Shown here piece by piece: positions 1 to 8,180 of a stretch of DNA of 64,000 nucleotides. Within the stretch, counting starts at the first letter, position 1; each line of letters begins with the position of its first letter. Origin of the DNA: CAWVSB01 sp036960375. Lineage in GTDB: Bacteria > Pseudomonadota > Gammaproteobacteria > Pseudomonadales > CAWVSB01. The notes under the pieces are model-generated. The model worked only from the letters and a program-made list of their open reading frames with translations. It was not told the origin of the DNA and searched no databases. The translations under genes were made by a program, and so were the position numbers. The stretch lies in NCBI GenBank assembly GCA_036960375.1, contig JBALVY010000001.1, forward strand, positions 124,001 to 188,000, in the 5' to 3' direction.

Positions 1-73
1 CGAGCTTACAGGGATGTATTCACAGCGTGTTACGGCAAGGTGTATCCGGATCAGTTCGTCACCAGACTAATTT
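1..73 (+). repeat. 73-bp direct repeat, copy 1
   Basis: The unit runs from CGAGCTTACAGGG to ACCAGACTAATTT. It has the same length as copy 2 (333-405) and differs at only a handful of positions, mainly a short block around 51-56. The core GGGATGTATTCACAGCGTG is identical in both. The left border may be cut by the window start, because copy 2 is preceded by ATGCTGATGC. Confidence 0.85.
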
Positions 74-143
74 GAACAGAGATGCATAGTGTATTGAGGC
101 GTCCTTTCGGCCCTCTTCCTAAAGCGGCGAGCAAGGTGATAAT

Positions 144-180
144 CCGCAAGACACGCCGTGAACCCATCCTTGGGGGCTCG
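144..180 (-). repeat. Diverged inverted copy of the repeat core
   Basis: Read on the minus strand, this block starts CGAGC, passes through AGGATGGGTTCACGGCGTG and ends GCGG. It aligns without large gaps to the first ~37 bases of the direct repeats (CGAGC...GGGATGTATTCACAGCGTG...ACGG). It therefore looks like an older, inverted member of the same family placed between the two direct copies. Confidence 0.6.
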
Positions 181-332
181 ACGACGGCGTCCATGACGTC
201 GACGGTCTAGCGGACCACCGCCTCACTCACTTTTCATCGGCACTACGTACTAAGTACTACGCACAAAATATCAGACAAAGAGCGGATGCGGATAGGCCTT
301 GCCGTAACCGTCATCAGCAGGGATGCTGATGC

Positions 333-405
333 CGAGCTTACAGGGATGTATTCACAGCGTGTTACGGTAAGGTATATCCGGAGCCGCTCGTCACCAGACT
401 AATTT
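333..405 (+). repeat. 73-bp direct repeat, copy 2
   Basis: Second copy of the unit at 1-73, 332 bp downstream and in the same orientation. It is preceded by CAGCAGGGATGCTGATGC, which contains a small dyad (CAGCA...TGCTG). It ends 19 bp before the stop codon of the minus-strand DUF523 gene, so it could fold in the 3' end of that transcript. Confidence 0.85.
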
Positions 406-424
406 AGACATAGAGTTTTGAGTT

Positions 425-943
425 TTACAAAGTCATAGACAGACACTTCGACACAAATCTCTCATAGGCTAAATCGTCGACAAAATAGCCTTCATCGACT
501 AACAGAATGTCAGGTAGCTGCAGCTTAACCTGGGCTGCTACCAATCCACTGGTCAGCCCCAAGTCCTCGCCATGCGAACCAAATAAGGGCGTTGTACCGA
601 CGCCACAACTGGGAGAACGGGCTTTAAAGATATAGGCAACTGCCTGCTCCTTTATTAGCTGGTTAACCAGAAAATCAGCACTGAATTGTAGTTGTTTAGT
701 GACATCTAAGGAGGGATCGTCTCTGCCCAGAGCAACGATTTCATTATCGCTCGCAATAAGCTCGACCGGTGGGCGCGGTATACCCAGGCCAGCATGTACT
801 TCGGGACAAAAAGACATTAAATCCAAATATGGAGCTAATTTTTTTTCGATGTAGGCCATAAGCTGATGACCGCCATCATAACGTACAGACTCTCCCAGTA
901 GGCAGGCACTAACACCCACTTTAGGTCGCAGTAAATTATTCAT
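425..943 (-). CDS. DUF523 family protein
   Basis: A 172-residue cytoplasmic protein covering the whole DUF523 family (the same domain forms the N-terminal part of some YbgA-type proteins). The family hallmarks are present: GVSACLLGESVRYDGG near residues 10-25, a CPE...GLGIPRPPVEL block near 47-62, and ARSPSCGVG near 108-116. The conserved cysteines suggest metal or cofactor binding, but the biochemical role is not established. It lies 48 bp downstream of the acyl-CoA ligase gene on the same strand, so the two may be co-transcribed. No good Shine-Dalgarno sequence precedes the chosen ATG. Its 3' end abuts the repeat region. Confidence 0.9.
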   Translation of the reverse strand: MNNLLRPKVGVSACLLGESVRYDGGHQLMAYIEKKLAPYLDLMSFCPEVHAGLGIPRPPVELIASDNEIVALGRDDPSLDVTKQLQFSADFLVNQLIKEQAVAYIFKARSPSCGVGTTPLFGSHGEDLGLTSGLVAAQVKLQLPDILLVDEGYFVDDLAYERFVSKCLSMTL

Positions 944-991
944 GATTGCACGCAGGGGAAAATCGACATGACTAATCTGGATACCCTATTA

Positions 992-2605
992 CTAACCAAT
1001 TGGCAGTGGTGCTTCGGAGGATAAGCTCTTCTTTAATTGAAGCTTGTCGACCTTGCCATTGGCATTTAACGGCAGCGAATCCTGCACGATAAATTTAGTG
1101 GGCACCTTATAGTTAGCTAGATTTTTGCGTGCCCAATTACGCAATATCGACAAATCGAAATTGTTTAGATCCTTTGGCACGATAAATGCGATACCTTCCT
1201 CACCACTAAGTCTATTTTCTTTACCAACAACGGCAACCGCCTTCAAAAACTCACTTTTCAAAAGCAAGCCCTCCACTTCAGCAGGATATACATTGAATCC
1301 ATGAGAGATATACATCTCCTTTTTTCGACCAACTATTTGCAGGAACCCGCTCTCCAACAACCGGCCTAAATCACCGGTATTAAGCCAACCCTCGTCGTCA
1401 ATAACGTTTGATGTGGCCTCTTGGTTTTCAAAATACCCTTGCATTACCCCGTATCCAGAAACCCAAATCTCGCCTACTGTGCCATTAGTAACGGGCTCTC
1501 CACCATTGTCCAAAAGCTTTAGGAAAACGCCATCTAATGGCTTACCCACAGTAGATGCAATATCTTCGAGTGAATCATCAGGCCCTGTTCCAGTGACAAC
1601 AGAACATTCGGTCAAACCGTAGCCAGTGTAGACGCCTTCAACCCCTACACCTCTAAGATCCTCGATCAATTGCTGGGGAATATACGCAGCCCCTGTTGAA
1701 ATATTGCGAACGCCGGCCAGCACACTAACCCCCTCTACTTTTTCAACCAACAATTGTGCAAAAAGTGAAGGCGGTCCGGTCATAACCGCAACCTTTTCTC
1801 GAAGAATAAGATCAGCCAATTTTTGGCCCATATTGTCTCCCGCGAATATCTGAGCCATGCCACGCATGAGACTATTTAACATGCCGGAGTAAAGACCTAC
1901 AATATGAGAAAAAGGAGTCGTCAATAGAAATCGGTCTCCCTTTTTATACTCCTGCGCGGCGGGTTTATTGAAAAAACTTCTTAGATTTTGTCCTCCACCC
2001 ATCATCACTCCCTTCGGCTTACCCGTAGTGCCTGAAGTGAATATGATCTGACATATATCCTCACCACTTATCTTCGCTGGATATCGTGCCTCTTCGATAT
2101 GATGCCCTGAAATATATTTATCCCACGACCTGATACCTGAGGACGGCGCACCAGTTAACACAACGATCTCCAAGCAGCCCGGGAGATAGTCCGACAGCGA
2201 CTTCTGATCTTTTTTCTCGCTTCCCGCGAGATCGTTAACGACCGGAGCCTGTAGTGACTCAGATCCTAGAAAAATCAACTTCGGTGACACCTCTTCCAGT
2301 ATAGGAAGAGCCTCCAGGTTCTTTAGTCGAGGTGAAATGGGCACAACCACCAAGCCTAGCCACCAACACGCCAAGGCACTGACTTCCCAACGCCAACTAT
2401 TGGCAGCCCAAATTGCCACCCTATCCCCATTCTTCAAACCCGTATGCAACATGGCCCCAGCACATTTGCGCACCAACTCACCAAGCTGCTGGTAGCTTAG
2501 GCGGACATCTCCGTCAACAATGACATCTAATTCGGCATAGCGGCTGAAAACATCTTCAAGCATCTCGGGAATAGTTTCCCACGGTACGGTTTTCTGTAAA
2601 TCCAT
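992..2605 (-). CDS. AMP-dependent acyl-CoA synthetase (ANL superfamily)
   Basis: A 537-residue adenylate-forming ligase that would activate a carboxylic acid to acyl-AMP and then acyl-CoA in the cytoplasm. Core motifs are intact: the P-loop-like FTSGTTGKPKGV near residue 190, YGLTECS near 329, WLNTGDLGR near 406, the hinge VGRKKEMYISHGFNVYP near 425, and the C-terminal catalytic lysine in NANGKVDK near 517. Length is normal for medium/long-chain or aromatic acid CoA ligases. The substrate cannot be read from sequence. Other CoA-linked genes in the window (crotonase, CaiB-type transferase) are not adjacent, so no pathway is implied. The ATG at 2605 follows an AGGTAGAG ribosome-binding sequence. 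Confidence 0.9.
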   Translation of the reverse strand: MDLQKTVPWETIPEMLEDVFSRYAELDVIVDGDVRLSYQQLGELVRKCAGAMLHTGLKNGDRVAIWAANSWRWEVSALACWWLGLVVVPISPRLKNLEALPILEEVSPKLIFLGSESLQAPVVNDLAGSEKKDQKSLSDYLPGCLEIVVLTGAPSSGIRSWDKYISGHHIEEARYPAKISGEDICQIIFTSGTTGKPKGVMMGGGQNLRSFFNKPAAQEYKKGDRFLLTTPFSHIVGLYSGMLNSLMRGMAQIFAGDNMGQKLADLILREKVAVMTGPPSLFAQLLVEKVEGVSVLAGVRNISTGAAYIPQQLIEDLRGVGVEGVYTGYGLTECSVVTGTGPDDSLEDIASTVGKPLDGVFLKLLDNGGEPVTNGTVGEIWVSGYGVMQGYFENQEATSNVIDDEGWLNTGDLGRLLESGFLQIVGRKKEMYISHGFNVYPAEVEGLLLKSEFLKAVAVVGKENRLSGEEGIAFIVPKDLNNFDLSILRNWARKNLANYKVPTKFIVQDSLPLNANGKVDKLQLKKSLSSEAPLPIG

Positions 2606-2721
2606 AAATCTCTACCTACGTTTCTATTGTTCCCTGATTAAAGGCCATACAGACAATTTCTCCAAACCGTCACGAAGCCGTCATCAAATTGTAGAAATTC
2701 GGCATATCCCGTCTGGAGTCT

Positions 2722-3450
2722 CTATCGCCAGTCCGAATTTAAACCTGCAATAAGAGGTGGCAGCTGTGCTAGATGAGAGACTTCGCCATCGGGGCTCTCG
2801 TCTAAAGTCCATTGGGTGTCGTGGAAATTAACCCATATGGCTTTGCAGCCTGCTGCTTTTGCTGCAGCAACATCCTTTTGGGGGTGGTCTCCAATATGCA
2901 CCATCTCCGTAAAACCGACTCCGGCCTTATGCTGGGCAGCCATAAACGGCTCTAAACTCGGTTTGCTGGCGTTCACATCTTCAGCGGAGACAGTAAAACT
3001 GAAATAGTCACCCAGACCAAGGCGATACACATTGGCATTGCCGTTAGTCACGGCACCCAATACATACTGCTCCGATAATTCTTCCAGCATGTCCAAAGCG
3101 CCTTCAAAAAACGCCACCTGATGACGAGCCTCGATAAATATTTCAAAAGACTCTTCTGCGAGTTTTCTGGCCTGAGCTCTGGGATAATCACAACTCAACA
3201 GCACCTCAGTCATCGCCACCTTTCTTAATTCACTAATTTGGTGCTGCAGTTGCGGGTTCTGCAATATAATTTGCCACTTAAACTCGCGCAGACTTTCAAC
3301 GGTGTATCTGGCTGTTACTTCAGGACAAAACTCTTCCAGCCAATGCTGAACTCTTTGTTCCGCATTCACTAAAACGGGCTTCATATCCCATAGCGTATCG
3401 TCAAGGTCGAAGGTCACGACTTTCACTTTTTCACCTAAATCCAAGTTCAC
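2722..3450 (-). CDS. yigB: HAD phosphatase, YigB type
   Basis: A HAD-superfamily hydrolase. In E. coli, YigB is one of the phosphatases that dephosphorylate 5-amino-6-(5-phospho-D-ribitylamino)uracil for riboflavin synthesis. Motif I is FDLDDT (D15 nucleophile, D17 acid/base), followed by VTNGN near residue 135 and IGDHPQKDVAAAKAAG near 190; LGDYF and SKP also fit YigB. The open frame extends upstream to 3624, but that ~58-residue extension is not family-like. A GTG at 3450 preceded by GAGG at seven-base spacing gives 242 residues, matching YigB length. In enterobacteria yigB directly follows xerC; here two plus-strand genes separate them. Confidence 0.85.
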   Translation of the reverse strand: MNLDLGEKVKVVTFDLDDTLWDMKPVLVNAEQRVQHWLEEFCPEVTARYTVESLREFKWQIILQNPQLQHQISELRKVAMTEVLLSCDYPRAQARKLAEESFEIFIEARHQVAFFEGALDMLEELSEQYVLGAVTNGNANVYRLGLGDYFSFTVSAEDVNASKPSLEPFMAAQHKAGVGFTEMVHIGDHPQKDVAAAKAAGCKAIWVNFHDTQWTLDESPDGEVSHLAQLPPLIAGLNSDWR

Positions 3451-3645
3451 TCTGTACCTCTGCCAGGAATATGCCGCAAATTTACGCGGTCCGGGGGCCT
3501 CCGGACTGTATTTTGAGCCACAATCACGATAAACTTTGCCCCTCGTTAATTTACTGTACACCTTGAAGCACTTAGGCTGTCGAAATACTCGGGCCGACCC
3601 TATAACATAACGGCCTATTGCCACAATCGCTCAATGAGGAAAACG

Positions 3646-4008
3646 ATGCAAGCAAGACATCTTATGGCTGCCCTAATCGGCTTTACCAGCTTGCCTGTCT
3701 TCGCAGCCGGTACAATATACAATATTTGTATCGCCGAATACGGCTACAACAATCCGCTGTACCATAATCTGGCCAGACCTGTATCCCGGTTGGTATGTGA
3801 TAACAGCCCGGCGACCTACCGTCCCACACTGGCTGACATGTATGCCGATAATTGGCGACTAATCAAAATTGAAGACGGCAGCGGAACTGTGGAATACAAC
3901 CAGAGACAAAGCCAACAACCGGTGTATTACTTCCAACGCACAACAGTGCCCAAAGACGAACAAAAAGTCATCATTTCTAACCCTATTAAAATTTCTGACG
4001 AGGATTAA
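3646..4008 (+). CDS. Small exported protein, tandem paralogue A
   Basis: A 120-residue protein of unrecognised family. The N-terminus (MQARHLMAALIG...PVFAAG) is a typical Sec signal peptide with cleavage probably after AFA/AA near residue 20. The mature part has a pair of cysteines in YNICIAEYG and RLVCDN, then LADMYADNWRLIKIEDGS and PVYYFQR. The ATG at 3646 is preferred over one at 3634 because AGGA sits five bases upstream. It shares its whole layout with the following gene, two bases downstream, and the pair probably forms one periplasmic or secreted family with a disulfide. Located divergently from yigB. Function unknown. Confidence 0.75.
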   Translation: MQARHLMAALIGFTSLPVFAAGTIYNICIAEYGYNNPLYHNLARPVSRLVCDNSPATYRPTLADMYADNWRLIKIEDGSGTVEYNQRQSQQPVYYFQRTTVPKDEQKVIISNPIKISDED

Positions 4009-4010
4009 AC

Positions 4011-4328
4011 ATGAAGTTATTGAAATACGCCGCTATTATCGGCCTCATTCTGGGAGCCAACGCGGCACGAGCATGGGAAATCGATTTCTGCGTCATTGAG
4101 GCTGTGTCCAAGAACCCGACTTACCACAACCTGGCCACCACCGAAACACGACTGATTTGTGATTCCGAAGGCCCACGACTGCGTCTGACCCTGCCCGAGC
4201 TCTATGCGCGCGGATGGCGCCTGATCGAAATCATGGATGGTTCCATGGTAAACAAACAATACCGTGCGCCGGTTTATTATCTTGAGCGCGCAAAAGCGAT
4301 AAAGCCTAAGACGTCAAAGTCACGTTAA
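4011..4328 (+). CDS. Small exported protein, tandem paralogue B
   Basis: A 105-residue exported protein, paralogue of the upstream gene. After a signal peptide (cleavage near ARA-W, residue 20) the conserved positions are C in DFCVIEA, NPTYHNLA, RLICD, LPELYARGWRLIEIMDGS and PVYYLER. The same words occur in order in paralogue A. The C-terminus is basic (KAIKPKTSKSR), whereas A has an acidic tail (KISDED). Start: GAGGA precedes the ATG at good spacing and overlaps the end of paralogue A, implying translational coupling. A hairpin-T terminator follows at 4395. Function unknown; the pair probably arose by tandem duplication. Confidence 0.75.
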   Translation: MKLLKYAAIIGLILGANAARAWEIDFCVIEAVSKNPTYHNLATTETRLICDSEGPRLRLTLPELYARGWRLIEIMDGSMVNKQYRAPVYYLERAKAIKPKTSKSR

Positions 4329-4394
4329 TAAGGCCTGATATAAAACCACCTGAGTACCCAATATAGCTATAGCGTGGGCATTATAGGCGAACAC

Positions 4395-4420
4395 AAACCC
4401 TGGCCTGGCTAGGGTTTTTT
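4395..4420 (+). terminator. Rho-independent terminator of the small exported protein pair
   Basis: The stem AAACCCT / AGGGTTT with a nine-base loop runs into seven T residues on the plus strand. It lies 67 bp after paralogue B and overlaps the last codons of the convergent xerC gene. Confidence 0.65.
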
Positions 4421-5320
4421 CTTGCCTGCCCGGGGGTGGGCGGCATCATAGACTTTAGCCAGATGCTGATAATCCAGATGGGTATATATCTGGGTTGTGG
4501 CGATATTGGCATGTCCTAGCATCTCTTGTACTGCGCGCAAGTCGCTACTGGACTCCAGCATATGCGAGGCAAAGGAATGTCGTAACATATGCGGGTGAAC
4601 ATGCTGAGGTAAACCCTGACTGAGCGCTAACTTCTTCAATCGGGATTGCACACTACGCGGGCTGATCCGACCGCCTCTGCTACTTAGAAATAAGGCCTGA
4701 TCACTGGAATCTGCCAATTTTTCAGAACGGCAGCTCAACCATTGGCCCAGTATATCGGCGGCCATTCTACCCACCGGTACAGATCGAGTCTTGTTTCCCT
4801 TACCCGTCACGGTCACCAACCCTGCAGTCAAATCAATATCGCCCACATCCAAACCGGTGAGCTCTGATAAACGCAAACCTGATGAATACAATAACTCCAT
4901 CATCGCCAGATCACGGACCAGCAGCCAGTCATCTGCCTTTACATTGAGTAGGTGTCCAACCTGGTCGGTATCCAGAGTTTTGGGCAAAGGGCGAGGCGAC
5001 TTTGGCGCCACAATTCCGTCTGCCGGATTCAACTTCAGCTCACTCTGGCGTATCAAATAGACATAAAAACCGCGCGTTGCAGATAACAAGCGCTGCAGAC
5101 TCTTACCGCCCAGACCCGAGCGATGCTCCAGTGCTACCCAAGTCCGAATATCTGCAGTGTGAATATCTTGTGCCGAAGACAAATTATTAGCCGCGCAAAA
5201 GCGCTCTAGCTTGGCAAGATCGCGCTTATATGCCGCAATAGAGTGGACGGAGCTACGGCGCACATCACGCAAATAAGCGAGGTATCGCTCAATTTGCATT
5301 TCCAACGGCGCGCCCGACAT
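4409..5320 (-). CDS. xerC: Tyrosine recombinase XerC
   Basis: A 303-residue site-specific recombinase acting with XerD at dif to resolve chromosome dimers. The N-terminal SAM-like core-binding domain spans about residues 5-95 and the catalytic domain 110-300. The full active-site set is present: R150 (SSGLRLSEL), K174 (TGKGNKTR), H244 and R247 (HPHMLRHSF), H270 (MLGHANI) and Y279 (QIYTHLD). Position in the dapF-DUF484-xerC cluster makes this the housekeeping XerC, not a phage or integron integrase. The start lies three bases after the DUF484 stop, implying translational coupling. Confidence 0.96.
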   Translation of the reverse strand: MSGAPLEMQIERYLAYLRDVRRSSVHSIAAYKRDLAKLERFCAANNLSSAQDIHTADIRTWVALEHRSGLGGKSLQRLLSATRGFYVYLIRQSELKLNPADGIVAPKSPRPLPKTLDTDQVGHLLNVKADDWLLVRDLAMMELLYSSGLRLSELTGLDVGDIDLTAGLVTVTGKGNKTRSVPVGRMAADILGQWLSCRSEKLADSSDQALFLSSRGGRISPRSVQSRLKKLALSQGLPQHVHPHMLRHSFASHMLESSSDLRAVQEMLGHANIATTQIYTHLDYQHLAKVYDAAHPRAGKKKP

Positions 5321-5323
5321 AAG

Positions 5324-6001
5324 CTAGCTTAGAAAACGCGGCAAAATTCGATTAAGCACTTCACTCACGTAAGTCAGAAATAGTGTGCCCATTGAAGAGC
5401 GATAGTATTCGGGGTCGAAGCTGCCGATAGCCAATATACCAATAGTTGAGCCATTGCTCAAAGGTGCTACAGCTGCAGAGCCTATTTCATCGCCATGACC
5501 TGGGAACAGGAAACTGAGCTCTGTTGGTCGCAAAGTACCGCATATGGCACTGCGTGACTTTAACAAACCGTCGATATGCTGCTGAGCCTCGCTAATCGGT
5601 ACCACGCGCGCCGTTGTTTGAGAGCCAGGCTCGGCAAACAGGGTTAACTCACTGACATCTACCTTAAAGTCTTGTTCCATGCTGTATTTTACCGCGGCAA
5701 CCACAGCGTCGATATCTTCGGCCTCTAGCAAGGCCAGTACCAGCCGCTGCGTTCGTGCCAGCAGCTCGTCATTTTCCTTGGCTGCACCGGTAAGCGATGC
5801 CAGTCGATGTCGCATATCTATATTGCGCTCACGCAACAATCCTACCTGCCGCTCCATCAGCGACACCGCAGAGCCGCTGTCATGTCGCAAAGTCATATCC
5901 AACAGCAGCTCGTCACGATCAACAAAGAAGTTCCGATTCTGCTTTAGGTATTGGGCAACTTGCTCTGCATCCAGGGCGTCCTTGGTCTGCTCCATCGTCA
6001 T
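5324..6001 (-). CDS. DUF484 family protein (YigA-like)
   Basis: A 225-residue cytoplasmic protein of the DUF484 family, the usual neighbour between dapF and xerC (YigA in E. coli). The start VAQYLKQNRNFFVDRDELL is the family's N-terminal helix. A short coiled coil with LMERQVGLLRERN (about 45-60) follows, then a GAF-like domain from about 70 to 220 ending in TYVSEVLNRILPRFL. The family's biochemical role is not established. It lies 37 bp downstream of dapF and three bases upstream of xerC in the same operon. Confidence 0.9.
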   Translation of the reverse strand: MTMEQTKDALDAEQVAQYLKQNRNFFVDRDELLLDMTLRHDSGSAVSLMERQVGLLRERNIDMRHRLASLTGAAKENDELLARTQRLVLALLEAEDIDAVVAAVKYSMEQDFKVDVSELTLFAEPGSQTTARVVPISEAQQHIDGLLKSRSAICGTLRPTELSFLFPGHGDEIGSAAVAPLSNGSTIGILAIGSFDPEYYRSSMGTLFLTYVSEVLNRILPRFLS

Positions 6002-6038
6002 TTATTATTAACCTCTTTTTATTGTGCGAAATACACCA

Positions 6039-6974
6039 TCAGGGTCGATACTGGCCCTCAAACACGCTGATAGCAGGGCCGATCATAATCACCGGTTGAC
6101 CTTCACCATCCCACTGAATATTCAGCTGACCACCGGGTAAATCAACTACTACTTCATTATCCAGCAAGCCTTGCTCAACACCACTAACAACGGCGGCACA
6201 GGCACCGGTGCCGCAGGCAAGTGTTTCGCCCACACCACGCTCGTAGACACGCAGTCGTATATGGGTCCGACTAAGTATCTGCATAAAACCGACATTAACA
6301 CTATTGGGGAATACCGGCGACTGCTGGATGGTTCGACCAAGCACCTCCACCGGCGCCTCATCTACGTCATCGACGCTGATTACCGCATGCGGATTGCCCA
6401 TTGAAACGGCGCCCATTTCGAGCATATCTCCGTCGATATCCAGCATATAGCTGGCTTTTCGACAATCTTCCAACAAGGGAATATCCGCCGGCTGTAAATT
6501 GGGCAAGCCCATATCCACTCTAACCTGGGTTCGATCAATCACCGTCAGCTCAATGATGCCGCTGCAGGTTTCAACCCGGATAGTGTCCTTGCCTATCAAC
6601 TGGCGATCTTTAACAAAACGGGCGAAACAACGTGCACCATTGCCACACTGTTCCACCTCACTTCCATCGGCATTAAAAATGCGATAGCGAAAATCTACGT
6701 CAGGCTGGCCGGGTGTCTCTACTACCAATACCTGATCACAACCCACGCCAAAACGACGGTCGGCCAAAGCCCGGATCAATTTTTCATCTAATTGAAAGTG
6801 CTGAGTGACCCGGTCAAGAACAACAAAGTCATTACCCAGGCCATGCATTTTAGTAAAGGCTATTGCTGCGGGTGCTCTGCGGCGACGGCGCGAGTTTTTC
6901 CTGCGCTTTACGGCAGTAGACTCTCTCCGCGCATTAGATCCGCTACTGTTTCCCTCGCGCGCACTAGATAACAT
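6039..6974 (-). CDS. dapF: Diaminopimelate epimerase, possible N-terminal extension
   Basis: Converts LL- to meso-diaminopimelate for lysine and peptidoglycan synthesis. Both catalytic cysteines are visible: C110 in EQCGNGARCFARF and C254 in TLACGTGACAA (numbered from the ATG at 6974). KMHGLGNDF begins at residue 42. Family members normally start only two to five residues before this motif, yet no ATG, GTG or TTG occurs there; the choices are ATG 6974 or the methionine inside KMHGLG (6848). The longer form gives a Ser/Arg-rich extension containing RRRRR and overlaps lysA by 67 bp. Either this strain has an extended DapF or a non-standard start (for example ATA near 6863) is used. Confidence 0.93.
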   Translation of the reverse strand: MLSSAREGNSSGSNARRESTAVKRRKNSRRRRRAPAAIAFTKMHGLGNDFVVLDRVTQHFQLDEKLIRALADRRFGVGCDQVLVVETPGQPDVDFRYRIFNADGSEVEQCGNGARCFARFVKDRQLIGKDTIRVETCSGIIELTVIDRTQVRVDMGLPNLQPADIPLLEDCRKASYMLDIDGDMLEMGAVSMGNPHAVISVDDVDEAPVEVLGRTIQQSPVFPNSVNVGFMQILSRTHIRLRVYERGVGETLACGTGACAAVVSGVEQGLLDNEVVVDLPGGQLNIQWDGEGQPVIMIGPAISVFEGQYRP

Positions 6975-8155
6975 GTTGTTCCATCTACCATAATTTCGGG
7001 TGGTCTGGTTCGGCTATTGTAGTTGGAACTCATGGTAAAACCATAGGCTCCCGCTCCGAATAAGGCCAAAAGATCACCTTCCGCCAAGCACAATTCGCGC
7101 TCTTTGGCTAAAAAATCACCGGTTTCACATACCGGTCCTACCGCATCATAAACTGCAGGCGGTACATCGTCACGCTCTACTACAGCTTCCAGCCCCATCC
7201 AGGACTGATACAGCGCCGGTCTTAACATGTCATTCATTGCCGCATCGATGATGGCAAAGTTTTTCTCAGGGCTGCATTTCAGGTATTCGACCCGGGTCAC
7301 CAAAATACCCGCATTGGCGGCAATTGAACGCCCAGGCTCCAATACCAGGTTGATCTGTCGCCCCGCCAAGCGCTCGAACACTTGCTCGATATATTCCCCT
7401 GGAGCAATCGGATTTTCGTCACGATAACGCACCCCCAGGCCACCACCCAGGTCGAGATGCTCAATTGAGATACCCTGCTCTGCCAAGACATCAATCAGCG
7501 CAAGCACTCGGTCCAAAGCATCGAGAAAGGGGCTGATCTCGGTCAGTTGAGATCCTATATGACAATCCACACCGACCACTTCCAGGTTCGGCTGGCTGGC
7601 AGCCAGAGCATAGACAGCGGGCGCCAGATCAATATCGATGCCAAATTTGTTTTCTTTCAGCCCGGTAGAGATATAAGGGTGAGTCATGGCGTCAACATCG
7701 GGGTTCACCCGCAATGAAACCTTCGCTTGCAGCCCCATTGCGGCCGCTACGTCCTGCAACAACTCCAGTTCGCTGGCTGATTCCACATTGAAACAATGAA
7801 TACCCACATCCAGTGCCCGGGCCATTTCATCGGCAGTTTTCGCCACACCAGAAAAGACAACTTTCGCTGGGTCGGCTCCCGCAGCAAGAACACGCTCCAG
7901 CTCACCCACCGAAACAATATCAAAACCCGCGCCTATACGCGCCAGCACATTAAGCACGGCGATATTAGAATTAGCCTTTACTGCGTAACAAACTAGATGA
8001 TTTCCTGCCGGCAAGGCATCGCGGTAAGATAAAAAATTCTTTTCCAATGCGGCGCGCGAGTATACATAAGCTGGCGTACCATATTGCTCGGCAATATCGG
8101 CTACAGCGGCACCTTCGGCATAGAGTGCGCCGTTGTGGCGGCTAAAATATTCCAT
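6908..8155 (-). CDS. lysA: Diaminopimelate decarboxylase
   Basis: PLP enzyme (fold type III) that decarboxylates meso-diaminopimelate to L-lysine. At 415 residues it has the normal length. The PLP lysine is K60 in CYAVKANSN; GGGLGVRY near 240 and EPGRSI near 275 bind phosphate; CETGDF near 345 supplies the partner-subunit active-site residues. The C-terminus overlaps the open dapF frame, consistent with tight coupling. It is 25 bp downstream of lptM. The start gives the usual N-terminus (YFSRHNGALYAEG). Confidence 0.96.
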   Translation of the reverse strand: MEYFSRHNGALYAEGAAVADIAEQYGTPAYVYSRAALEKNFLSYRDALPAGNHLVCYAVKANSNIAVLNVLARIGAGFDIVSVGELERVLAAGADPAKVVFSGVAKTADEMARALDVGIHCFNVESASELELLQDVAAAMGLQAKVSLRVNPDVDAMTHPYISTGLKENKFGIDIDLAPAVYALAASQPNLEVVGVDCHIGSQLTEISPFLDALDRVLALIDVLAEQGISIEHLDLGGGLGVRYRDENPIAPGEYIEQVFERLAGRQINLVLEPGRSIAANAGILVTRVEYLKCSPEKNFAIIDAAMNDMLRPALYQSWMGLEAVVERDDVPPAVYDAVGPVCETGDFLAKERELCLAEGDLLALFGAGAYGFTMSSNYNSRTRPPEIMVDGTTCYLVRARETVADLMRGESLLP

Positions 8156-8180
8156 GAAATTTTCTTCTATTTAGCGGCCA

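Larger units (their letters stand above)
1..424. repeat. Gene-free composite repeat region
   Basis: No convincing coding frame lies between the window start and the DUF523 gene. The stretch holds two direct copies of a 73-bp unit (1-73 and 333-405), a diverged inverted copy of the unit's core (144-180), and further small dyads such as GGTC/GACC around 206-221 and the near-palindromic block around 243-264. This resembles the composite intergenic repeats that many marine gammaproteobacteria carry in many copies (recalled, not searched). Copy 1 begins at the window edge, so the element may extend further left. Confidence 0.7.

Noticed and set aside
1..424. Reading the repeat region as a structured non-coding RNA gene
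   Set aside because: The dyads are short and the duplicated units suggest an insertion-type repeat; no promoter and terminator pair frames it.
4409..5320. Reading the tyrosine recombinase as a phage or island integrase
   Set aside because: It is in the conserved dapF-DUF484-xerC operon and has XerC length and motifs; no attachment site, tRNA or phage gene is near.
5679..6099. Plus-strand frames opposite DUF484 and dapF
   Set aside because: Shadows of well-supported minus-strand genes, without domain content or translation signals.
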